18,448 nt of DNA from Bacteroidales bacterium. Lineage in GTDB: Bacteria > Bacteroidota > Bacteroidia > Bacteroidales > Muribaculaceae. This document shows positions 8,642 through 15,391 of this stretch, one piece after another. Within the stretch, counting starts at the first letter, position 1; the number at the start of each line of letters is the position of its first letter. The DNA lies in assembly GCA_004553095.1 (NCBI GenBank), contig SFMJ01000013.1:1-18448 (forward strand), given 5' to 3'. The notes beneath the pieces were generated by a model that made no database searches, had not been told where the DNA came from, and saw only the letters and a program-made list of their open reading frames with translations. A program made the translations under genes and the position numbers.

Positions 8642-10060
8642 TTATCCCTTATCTTTCTTAAGAATGTCGGGGGCTATCTCCAAGACATATTGCCAGGCTG
8701 CATCATGTTCGTAGGGTATGCGCCCCTCGATGATAGCCTCTTTGACCGCCCCCTTGATCTCGGCGATCTCTTTGCCCGGCTCGATCTTGAAGTAGTCGAT
8801 GATCTCGTTGCCATTCACCGGATTCTTCCAGTTGCGTAGTGCATCGGCATCGCTAAGTTCGCTCATGCGCTTGCGCAGACGGGCAAACCCTTCCAATTGG
8901 CGACGCACTTTGGCAGGATTCTTCGAAGTGATATCTGCTTCTGCCAATATCATCAAGTCGTCGAGATCTTCGCCGGCGTCTGTGATCATCCTTCTCACTC
9001 CCGAGTCGGATACTCCATCTTCGCCGACGCTCTGAGGCCGCATGTGCAGCCCCACGAGCTTCTCGACATATTTCATCTTTTCATTCATCGGCATCTTCAT
9101 CTTGCGGAAGATCCGACTTATCATTTTCTCTCCCACAAAGTTGTGATTGTGGAAGGTCCATCCCAATTTTTCGTCATATCGCTTGGTCTGCGGCTTGCCG
9201 ATGTCATGGAGCAATGCTGCCCATCTGAGCCATTCGTTGTCGCTATGTGCCGCCACGTTGTCGACCACCTGAAGGGTGTGGTTGAAGTTGTCTTTATGGC
9301 CTTTGCCCTCCATGATTTCTACCCCCTTCAGCTCGCTGAGCACCGGGAAGATCAGCTGCAAGAGCCCACACTCGTCGAGAAGCCGGAATCCGATCGACGG
9401 ACGTGCCGATCGCATGATCTTCCCCAATTCGTCGTTGATCCGCTCGCGTGTGATGATGGATATCCGCTCGCGATTGCGCCGAATAGCCTCAAAGGTCTCG
9501 GAATAGATCTCGAAGTTGAGCTGGGTGGCAAAGCGGATGGCTCGCATCATCCTCAGCGGGTCGTCGCTGAAGGTGATGTCCGGATCAAGTGGTGTGCGAA
9601 TGATCCCCTTATGCAGGTCGGCTATGCCGCCAAACGGGTCGACCAATTCGCCATATCTCTCTGAGTTAAGACATATCGCCATGGCATTGATGGTGAAGTC
9701 GCGGCGATTCTGATCATCTTCGAGTGTGCCATCTTCCACTATCGGATTGCGGCTCTCCCGATGATAGGACTCCCGGCGTGCTCCCACAAATTCCAACTCC
9801 AAGTTGCGATATTTGATTTGCGCCGTGCCATAGTTGGCATATACCGTGAGATGGTCGCCTCGCCCTAAGGCTTCTGACACCTCTTTGGCCAAGGATATGC
9901 CACTCCCCACAGTCACAAAGTCGATGTCATTGACCGGCCGCTGCAGAAATATGTCGCGAACATACCCCCCCACCACATACACCTCGCGGCCCATGCTGTC
10001 GGCTATCTCTCCTATCCGGCGTAACACCGGCTCTTTATTTAGATCTTCAGCTAAGTTCAA
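8642..10060 (-). CDS. cca: CCA tRNA nucleotidyltransferase with HD domain, TTG start
   Basis: Class II nucleotidyltransferase that adds or repairs the 3'-CCA of tRNA (poly(A) polymerase is the alternative within this family). 472 residues. The head domain has GGYVRD (31-36), the metal-binding DID (45-47), the RRDFTINAMA motif (119-128) and DDPLRMMRAIRFA (166-178). The C-terminal HD domain has H255, H261 and HD at 285-286, suggesting an extra phosphohydrolase activity. The start is TTG 10058-10060: the frame upstream is open only to about 10112 and has no ATG, while the next internal Met (residue 23) would cut conserved sequence. It follows the M24 gene by 29 nt. Confidence 0.92.
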   Translation of the reverse strand: MNLAEDLNKEPVLRRIGEIADSMGREVYVVGGYVRDIFLQRPVNDIDFVTVGSGISLAKEVSEALGRGDHLTVYANYGTAQIKYRNLELEFVGARRESYHRESRNPIVEDGTLEDDQNRRDFTINAMAICLNSERYGELVDPFGGIADLHKGIIRTPLDPDITFSDDPLRMMRAIRFATQLNFEIYSETFEAIRRNRERISIITRERINDELGKIMRSARPSIGFRLLDECGLLQLIFPVLSELKGVEIMEGKGHKDNFNHTLQVVDNVAAHSDNEWLRWAALLHDIGKPQTKRYDEKLGWTFHNHNFVGEKMISRIFRKMKMPMNEKMKYVEKLVGLHMRPQSVGEDGVSDSGVRRMITDAGEDLDDLMILAEADITSKNPAKVRRQLEGFARLRKRMSELSDADALRNWKNPVNGNEIIDYFKIEPGKEIAEIKGAVKEAIIEGRIPYEHDAAWQYVLEIAPDILKKDKG

Positions 10061-10062
10061 TA

Positions 10063-10102
10063 TATCGTTCCTCTCTTTCTTTTGATTGATTATCGTTCCT
10101 CT
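10063..10102. repeat. 12-bp direct repeat at the M24/cca junction
   Basis: TATCGTTCCTCT occurs at 10063-10074 and again at 10091-10102. On the minus strand one copy spans the M24 stop codon and the other ends just before the cca TTG start, supplying a purine-rich GAGAGGAA upstream of it. It looks like a small local duplication. Confidence 0.6.
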
Positions 10103-11295
10103 GTTTTTCCATCAAGTCGGGTCATCTCTTCCGGATGGCAAGTCAGATTCTCGAGTCGGTCGGCATGCACCACGTAGGTGTTCTCCACACCCACGGCGCC
10201 GACGCCGGCAAACACGAACTTCGGCTCTATCGCCAAGGTCATCCCTGCGGCTATCGCCTCTTTGTTGCGCTCCATGATCACAGGCATTTCGTTCAATTCG
10301 ATGCCGACACCATGGCCTATGAATGCCACCTTGTTGACGTGTCCCATAAAGTATTCTTCGAGTCCGGCCTCTTTGACTATCGCCACTGCGCGTCGATAGA
10401 TTTCTCCGATCTCCACTCCGGGGCGGATGAAGGCTTCGCAGTCGCGAAGTATGGCTCGCGAACATTCATGCCCTCGCTTCACTATCTCCGGCACTTCTCC
10501 CACCATGCGACAGCGCGTCATGTCGGTCTGGTAGCCGTTGTAGCCACCATTCATGTCAATCATCACGGTCATTCCCGCTTCGATACGTGTCCCATTGGCA
10601 CCCACAGGCAGCGACGGGTCGATGCCCTCTCCTCCCATGGTGAAGTCGTAGGGCGACGCCACGTCGGCATTCCCACCGGCGATCAGACTCCCAAGGCTTA
10701 ACTCCATCCGTGAACCTGCCGCACGAAGATATCCCAAACACCCCTCTCGGCGCATCTCTCGCTCTATTTCGGCTTGCATCTCTATGTCGGTCATGCCCTC
10801 ATGATAGAGACTGTCGATGCGCCCGTAGACACGACTCTGCTTGATGCCATCTTCACGCATCTTCTCGATCTCATAGTCGGTCTTGAGCATCCTCGCCCGG
10901 CGCATCAATGTCGATCCATTTACGATCTTTGACCCTTCGAATACTCGCTTCAGACGATCCACCTCTCCATAATAGAGATCATCATATTCCAATCCTACAC
11001 TCTCCGGAAGTCGGTAGCCTCGATCTTTCAATACTACCAATATCTGCTCCGGTTTGCGTATCTCGACCTCAAAGTCATGTTCCGAACGCGCCGGTGCTAC
11101 CTTGAAGAAGATGGGCTCTCCCTCTGCCGGAAGGTAGTAGTAGCCTCGACACACTCCCCCGGTGAGGTAATATAGATTGACTGAACTATGGATCAGGAGA
11201 GATTCGACTCCCTGTTGTCTCATCTCTGCGCGCACCTTCGAGAGCCGCAGTGATTGTTCTGCTTGGTTTTCAGGATAGAGTAAGGGAAATTTCAT
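10090..11295 (-). CDS. M24 family metallopeptidase (Xaa-Pro peptidase type)
   Basis: Likely cytosolic proline-specific peptidase of the aminopeptidase P / prolidase family. 401 residues: a creatinase-like N-terminal domain (about 1-135) and a pita-bread catalytic domain. All five dimetal ligands are visible: D247, D258, H328, E357 and E371. The histidine usually found seven residues after the His ligand (the VHE motif, catalytic in methionine aminopeptidase and aminopeptidase P) is Asn335 here, in HGVGIELNEMP. No signal peptide is present. The ATG at 11293-11295 overlaps the gldH stop by 4 nt (ATGA), so the two are translationally coupled. Activity is probable, but specificity is uncertain. 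Confidence 0.9.
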   Translation of the reverse strand: MKFPLLYPENQAEQSLRLSKVRAEMRQQGVESLLIHSSVNLYYLTGGVCRGYYYLPAEGEPIFFKVAPARSEHDFEVEIRKPEQILVVLKDRGYRLPESVGLEYDDLYYGEVDRLKRVFEGSKIVNGSTLMRRARMLKTDYEIEKMREDGIKQSRVYGRIDSLYHEGMTDIEMQAEIEREMRREGCLGYLRAAGSRMELSLGSLIAGGNADVASPYDFTMGGEGIDPSLPVGANGTRIEAGMTVMIDMNGGYNGYQTDMTRCRMVGEVPEIVKRGHECSRAILRDCEAFIRPGVEIGEIYRRAVAIVKEAGLEEYFMGHVNKVAFIGHGVGIELNEMPVIMERNKEAIAAGMTLAIEPKFVFAGVGAVGVENTYVVHADRLENLTCHPEEMTRLDGKTEER

Positions 11296-11789
11296 TGTTG
11301 TTCGGTTGGGCTCATTATCAAGCCGATGTTGAGTATTCCTTTTGATATATCTTGTGCCACGAGTGGCGTTAATGTCACAGCATAGCCTTCGCTCAGGGTT
11401 AATGCTCGCTCCAAGGGGATGCGGACTTCGTATGTGCCGGGCATCTCTTTGACCTCCTCTGCCTGTGGAGTCTGCATACCCACATCTATAGTGTCTTGGC
11501 GCAATGTGCCTCGCTCATCTTCATAACTCACTGCCAAGGGTATATGCACCCCGCGGCAACTTCGCTTGTTATATCTGACGATCATATCGAGGTTGTAGTG
11601 CTGTCCCGGCGACAATATGCTGTCTGTCGGCATCGGCTCGAACACGATGATGTCGGTCGATGCCCACCCGTCGAGTCCGATCTCTTCGAAGTGGGTATAG
11701 ACCACACGTCGGGGCTCATTCTGACATGATCCCATCATCAGCAGCAACGCTGCGACCGAGATTATTCCAATGAGCCTGATCCCTTTCAT
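11292..11789 (-). CDS. gldH: GldH family lipoprotein
   Basis: Small lipoprotein of the gliding-motility GldH family, which is also found in Bacteroidales that do not glide; its role there is not established. 165 residues. The N-terminus is a lipoprotein signal: basic residues, a hydrophobic core, and MGSC with the acylated cysteine at 22. The mature part has the family pattern VYTHFEEIGLDGWASTDIIVF, followed by a beta-rich domain ending in NIGLIMSP. Residues after the Cys (QNEP) do not form an obvious surface-export signal. Start and stop both overlap neighbours by 4 nt (with ricT and the M24 gene), so it sits in one coupled operon. Confidence 0.88.
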   Translation of the reverse strand: MKGIRLIGIISVAALLLMMGSCQNEPRRVVYTHFEEIGLDGWASTDIIVFEPMPTDSILSPGQHYNLDMIVRYNKRSCRGVHIPLAVSYEDERGTLRQDTIDVGMQTPQAEEVKEMPGTYEVRIPLERALTLSEGYAVTLTPLVAQDISKGILNIGLIMSPTEQQ

Positions 11790-12976
11790 CCCTCTTTTGG
11801 TTCGGTGTTCTTATTCCCTCCTCCCGGACGCCGACGCTGTTTGCGCTTGCGTTCCTGGTGATCGGGGCGCTTTTCCCCTTCTTGTCGATGGTCGCCCGAC
11901 GGCTTGGATTTCTTCTTTTTCTTCTTCGACTTGTCGAAGCGGGTCAATGAGTCTTGTCCCACCAGGTTGACATATTCCGTGGCTTGTGGTTTCTCTTCCG
12001 ACTTGGTGTTGTCGAGGGCTTCGACTTTTACCCCCTGCTTGTTGAGGGCTATCACCTCGATGGCTCGCTCGGCGCTTATGGTCACTAAGTTGGCGGGTAT
12101 CTTCTTGTCGGTAGAGTAGGTCACTATGCCTGCCAATACATCCTGCTTGAAGAAGTAGTAGTCGGTGTCCATGGTCTGGAGCACTGCATCTTTGGGTGGC
12201 ATCTTGTGCTGGGCCTCGCTATAAACATCGGTCTCGAAGTTGAGACAGCATTTCAACTTGGCACATTGCCCGGCAAGTTTCTGAGGGTTCATCGAGAGAT
12301 CTTGTACGCGCGCTGCACCGGTGCCCACTGACACGAAGTGGGTCATCCAGCTGGCGCAACATAGCGGACGGCCGCAAGGACCGATACCCCCGATGCGACC
12401 CGCCTCTTGGCGTGCTCCGATCTGCTTCATCTCCACCCTCACCTTGAAGGTGTCGGCAAGAATCCTGATCAGTTTGCGGAAGTCCACTCGCTCGTCGGCT
12501 ATGTAGTAGAAGATGGCTTTTCCCCCATCTCCCTGATACTCCACGTCGCCGATCTTCATGTCCAGACCAAGATCTTCGGCTATCTTGCGAGTGCGGATCA
12601 TCGTGGAGTGCTCTTTCGATCGGGCCTCTTCGAATTTCTCCATATCAGCCTGGGTCGCCAATCGATAGACTCGCTTGAGCTCTTCTTCATTCTTCACCCC
12701 GTTCTTGCGCATCTGTAGACGTACCAAGCGACCCACCATGCTCACTCTGCCGATGTCGTGACCCGGATTGCCCTCCACTGCCACGATGTCGCCGATCTTC
12801 AGCGTCAGCCGCGATAGATTGCGATAGAAACCGACCCGGGTGTTCTTGAACGATACCTCTACGACCTCATTGTCGTTGCTGTCTGAGATCCCTTCAAGCC
12901 AATTAGTGGCATAGAGGTTGCCTCGCGGACATCCCCTCTCCGAGCAGTATCTTTTTTTTGTCTTATCTTGTTCCAA
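11786..12976 (-). CDS. ricT: RicT (YaaT/PSP1 family) RNase Y-associated protein, TTG start
   Basis: PSP1-domain protein. In Bacillus subtilis RicT works with RicA and RicF as an iron-sulphur-containing complex that modulates RNase Y. 396 residues. The PSP1 core carries GPCGRPLCC (Cys 201, 206, 207) and C238 with C243-C244 in KLKCC; two more Cys are at 11 and 16. The tail from about residue 345 is very basic and low complexity (poly-Lys, then Arg-rich), likely disordered. The start is TTG 12974-12976: a stop lies five codons upstream in frame and the first internal Met is near residue 84. A G-rich AAGGGGG sits about 8 nt before the TTG. It lies 16 nt after rny; its stop overlaps gldH. Confidence 0.92.
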   Translation of the reverse strand: MEQDKTKKRYCSERGCPRGNLYATNWLEGISDSNDNEVVEVSFKNTRVGFYRNLSRLTLKIGDIVAVEGNPGHDIGRVSMVGRLVRLQMRKNGVKNEEELKRVYRLATQADMEKFEEARSKEHSTMIRTRKIAEDLGLDMKIGDVEYQGDGGKAIFYYIADERVDFRKLIRILADTFKVRVEMKQIGARQEAGRIGGIGPCGRPLCCASWMTHFVSVGTGAARVQDLSMNPQKLAGQCAKLKCCLNFETDVYSEAQHKMPPKDAVLQTMDTDYYFFKQDVLAGIVTYSTDKKIPANLVTISAERAIEVIALNKQGVKVEALDNTKSEEKPQATEYVNLVGQDSLTRFDKSKKKKKKSKPSGDHRQEGEKRPDHQERKRKQRRRPGGGNKNTEPKEG

Positions 12977-12992
12977 AGTTGTTCCCCCTTAA

Positions 12993-14543
12993 TTATTTGG
13001 CGAAACTTACGGCTCTGGTTTCGCGGATCACGGTTATCTTCACTTGTCCGGGATAGGTGAGCTCGTCTTGGATCTTCTTGGCGATCTCGGTGCTCAGCTT
13101 CTCGGTCTCTTGGTCGGTGATCTTGTCGGCGCCGACGATGACACGAAGTTCTCTACCCGCCTGGATGGCGTAGGTCTTAAGCACACCGGGGTAGGAGAGT
13201 GCCAATTGCTCCAAGTCGTTGAGACGCTTGATATATGCCTCTACGATCTCGCGACGTGCACCGGGACGTGCACCCGAGATGGCGTCACACACCTGCACGA
13301 TGGGTGCCAAGAGGGTGGTCTGTTCCACTTCGTCGTGGTGCGCACCGATGGCGTTGCAGATGTCGGGCTTCTCTTTATATTTCTCCGCCAATTTCATGCC
13401 CAAGAGTGCGTGCGGCAGTTCAGGCTCGTCGTCGGGCACTTTGCCGATGTCGTGCAGAAGTCCGGCACGTCTCGCTTTCTTCGGATTCAGTCCCAATTCC
13501 GAGGCCATAACGGCACATAGATTGGCTGTCTCGCGTGAGTGCTGTAGCAGGTTCTGACCGTAGCTCGAACGATATTTCATCTTGCCCACCATGCGGATCA
13601 ATTCGGGGTGTAGACCATGGATGCCCAAGTCGATGGTGGTGCGCTTGCCGGTCTCGATGATCTCTTCTTCCACTTGCTTGCGCACTTTTGCCACCACCTC
13701 TTCGATGCGGGCAGGGTGGATACGTCCATCGGTCACAAGCTGATGGAGCGCCAAGCGGGCTATCTCGCGTCTTACAGGGTCAAAACCCGATAATACGATC
13801 GCTTCGGGAGTGTCGTCGACGATAATCTCGATGCCGGTGGCAGCCTCGAGGGCACGAATGTTGCGCCCCTCGCGACCGATGATGCGTCCCTTGATCTCGT
13901 CGTTGTCGATATGGAACACGGTCACTGAGTTCTCTACCGCGGTCTCGGTGGCTACGCGCTGTATCGATTGGATCACTATTCGCTTTGCCTCCTTGCTGGC
14001 TGTCATCTTCGCATCGTCCATGATGTCGTTGATATAGCCGGCTGCCGCTGTCTTCGCTTCGTCTTTGAGCGATTCGATGAGCTTCTCTTTAGCCTCTTCG
14101 GCTGAGAGCCCGGAGATCTTCACCAACTCTTCTTGTGCCTGACGATACATGTGCTCCACTTCGTTGCTGCGGCTCTCCAACAGCTGCTCGCGATTGTCGA
14201 GCGAGTTCTTCATATTCTCAAGCTCTTTCTTGCGGCGTGATTGCTCTCCTTGCTGCTGGTTGAGCTGGATCTCACGCTGCTTGGCTCGCGCTTCGGCTGC
14301 CTGCACCTTCTGAAGACGCTGGTTGGCGTTGCGCTCGGCTTCGTTGAGAATCTTCATCTCCTCTTCTTTGGCCTTGAGCATACTCGACTCTTTCATTACA
14401 TCCGCTTTGCGGCGAGCATCATCTATGATGCTGTTGGCCTTGGATGTAGCGTTGCGCTTGCTAATCATCATCGCTGCGATATATCCTATGATCATTGTCA
14501 CTACAGCGACTATGACCCATATTATGGGTGTTATATTATTCAT
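12993..14543 (-). CDS. rny: Ribonuclease Y
   Basis: Membrane-anchored endoribonuclease that initiates mRNA decay and processing. 516 residues, the usual length. Domain order: N-terminal transmembrane segment (about 5-27), a long Lys/Glu/Gln-rich coiled coil (about 30-180), a KH RNA-binding domain with [12 protein letters not shown] from 219, and an HD phosphodiesterase domain with HD at 364-365 ([10 protein letters not shown]), followed by GAHHDEVE. The ATG at 14541-14543 gives a standard N-terminus. The leader is long (185 nt to zapA), with a GC-rich hairpin and an A-rich repeat before the start. The next gene is ricT, a known functional partner in Firmicutes. Confidence 0.97.
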   Translation of the reverse strand: MNNITPIIWVIVAVVTMIIGYIAAMMISKRNATSKANSIIDDARRKADVMKESSMLKAKEEEMKILNEAERNANQRLQKVQAAEARAKQREIQLNQQQGEQSRRKKELENMKNSLDNREQLLESRSNEVEHMYRQAQEELVKISGLSAEEAKEKLIESLKDEAKTAAAGYINDIMDDAKMTASKEAKRIVIQSIQRVATETAVENSVTVFHIDNDEIKGRIIGREGRNIRALEAATGIEIIVDDTPEAIVLSGFDPVRREIARLALHQLVTDGRIHPARIEEVVAKVRKQVEEEIIETGKRTTIDLGIHGLHPELIRMVGKMKYRSSYGQNLLQHSRETANLCAVMASELGLNPKKARRAGLLHDIGKVPDDEPELPHALLGMKLAEKYKEKPDICNAIGAHHDEVEQTTLLAPIVQVCDAISGARPGARREIVEAYIKRLNDLEQLALSYPGVLKTYAIQAGRELRVIVGADKITDQETEKLSTEIAKKIQDELTYPGQVKITVIRETRAVSFAK

Positions 14544-14565
14544 CTCTGTTGTTTTTTATGGTTTT

Positions 14566-14592
14566 GGTTTATATTTGGTTTATATTTGGTTT
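14566..14592. repeat. 11-bp tandem repeat in the rny leader
   Basis: GGTTTATATTT occurs twice in tandem (14566-14576, 14577-14587) with a partial third unit. On the rny transcript it reads as an A-rich stretch of AAACC units about 25-50 nt upstream of the start, the kind of A-rich region Bacteroidota use in place of a Shine-Dalgarno. Confidence 0.7.
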
Positions 14593-14632
14593 TATCAGTA
14601 ATTTAGTGTTTGTCGAATATAATAAGAGTTCG

Positions 14633-14662
14633 CCTCTGCCCGGCGCTCGCGCCGATCGGAGG
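14633..14662 (-). promoter_or_regulatory. GC-rich hairpin in the zapA-rny gap
   Basis: CGGCG (14641-14645) pairs with CGCCG (14650-14654) around a 4-nt loop, enclosed by an outer CCTC (14633-14636) with GAGG (14659-14662) across a symmetrical 4x4 internal loop. No T-run follows on the minus strand, so it is a poor terminator. I found no full-match promoter in 14544-14728; TATATTCG at 14614-14621 (minus) is one base off the -7 consensus but lacks a -33 box. Confidence 0.4.
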
Positions 14663-14728
14663 TTCGCTTCTTCTTTCTGTTGCCGAGATGTCGTGGAATT
14701 GTCGGTAGGCTTGATGCCCGATTCGTGG

Positions 14729-15034
14729 TCAATCTTCGTCGATCTCTGATGCGACGGGATCTTCCTCTATCTGCTTGAGACAATCGATAGCTATGTCGGT
14801 CGCTTTCTCATATCTCTCCTTGAGCTCGTAATAGAAGGAGGCAAACTGATAGGCTACCATAGCGAGGAGCTCGTTGTCGTCTTTTGCCGGAAATTTCTTC
14901 CTCCATTTGCGATAGAGACCATCCACTTCCGACTCTACAACTCTTACAAATTCCTGGCGGGCGAAGGGCGAGGACATCTGTATCCGCTGATCGCCTATAT
15001 TGAGAGTCATTATTATTTTGTCCGAATCGTTCAT
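14729..15034 (-). CDS. zapA: Cell division protein ZapA
   Basis: Small FtsZ-associated protein that cross-links FtsZ filaments at the division ring. 101 residues: an N-terminal beta-rich part (IIMTLNIGDQRIQMSSP), then a helical region with LLAMVAYQFASFYYELKERYEKA, the helical dimerisation pattern of the family, and an acidic C-terminus (EIDED). Start at ATG 15032-15034, 4 nt after the stop of the coiled-coil gene, suggesting coupled translation. Overall similarity is moderate, so assignment rests on size, pattern and its position beside rny, an arrangement I recall from other Bacteroidota. Confidence 0.8.
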   Translation of the reverse strand: MNDSDKIIMTLNIGDQRIQMSSPFARQEFVRVVESEVDGLYRKWRKKFPAKDDNELLAMVAYQFASFYYELKERYEKATDIAIDCLKQIEEDPVASEIDED

Positions 15035-15038
15035 CTTA

Positions 15039-15332
15039 TCATTCCTTTAACATTGCAAGGCAACGATCGATGTTGCGAATTAATTTGTCAACATGGCGGC
15101 GAGTCTCCACCAGAGTTTCCGGATTGTCTGCCAACTTGTGGGATACTGCCAAGTATTCTGCATCCAATTCGGCTCGCCTCCTCTTTTCCTCCGATTCGCG
15201 CATCTGTCGACGCATCTCTTCACACTCCGCCGTGATCTCTGCGTCGCGTGCCCGCAGTCGCGCATTCTCGGCGGTCAGAACTCCGATGCGTTGTCGCAAT
15301 CTTTCCAGTATCGAGGTCAAGGATTCTGCCAT
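15039..15332 (-). CDS. Small coiled-coil protein encoded with ZapA
   Basis: I do not recognise a named family with certainty. 97 residues, no signal peptide or membrane segment. Residues about 1-60 show heptad-like spacing and are rich in Glu, Arg and Leu (ILERLRQRIGVLTAENARLRA), predicting a parallel coiled coil. The C-terminal third (SHKLADNPETLVETRRHV, then DKLIRNIDRCLAMLKE) has a non-repetitive character that looks conserved rather than low complexity. It has its own promoter and a 4-nt gap to zapA. A ZapB-like role, linking ZapA to other division factors, is an inference from context. Confidence 0.75.
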   Translation of the reverse strand: MAESLTSILERLRQRIGVLTAENARLRARDAEITAECEEMRRQMRESEEKRRRAELDAEYLAVSHKLADNPETLVETRRHVDKLIRNIDRCLAMLKE

Positions 15333-15347
15333 CTTGCCAAATTTTTA

Positions 15348-15379
15348 CAAATTTACAAAATTTTTTGTCAATCCGCAAA
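15348..15379 (-). promoter_or_regulatory. Bacteroidota-type promoter of the coiled-coil gene-zapA operon
   Basis: On the minus strand TTTG (15379-15376), a 20-nt spacer and TAAATTTG (15355-15348) match both consensus elements exactly. It sits between the lptD stop (15392) and the coiled-coil gene start (15332), implying a very short leader of about 10 nt. Confidence 0.72.
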
Positions 15380-15391
15380 ATTTGTTCGATT

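Noticed and set aside
8897..9664. A 255-codon open frame on the plus strand opposite cca
   Set aside because: Antisense to a well-supported enzyme with intact motifs, no family features, and no promoter or terminator of its own.
10135..10701. A 188-codon open frame on the plus strand opposite the M24 gene
   Set aside because: Antisense to the metal-binding part of the peptidase. The His-rich composition comes from reading that strand backwards.
14571..14588. Two plus-strand TATATTTG boxes resembling -7 elements
   Set aside because: They arise from the 11-bp tandem repeat, have no -33 box at the right distance, and there is no plus-strand gene to serve.
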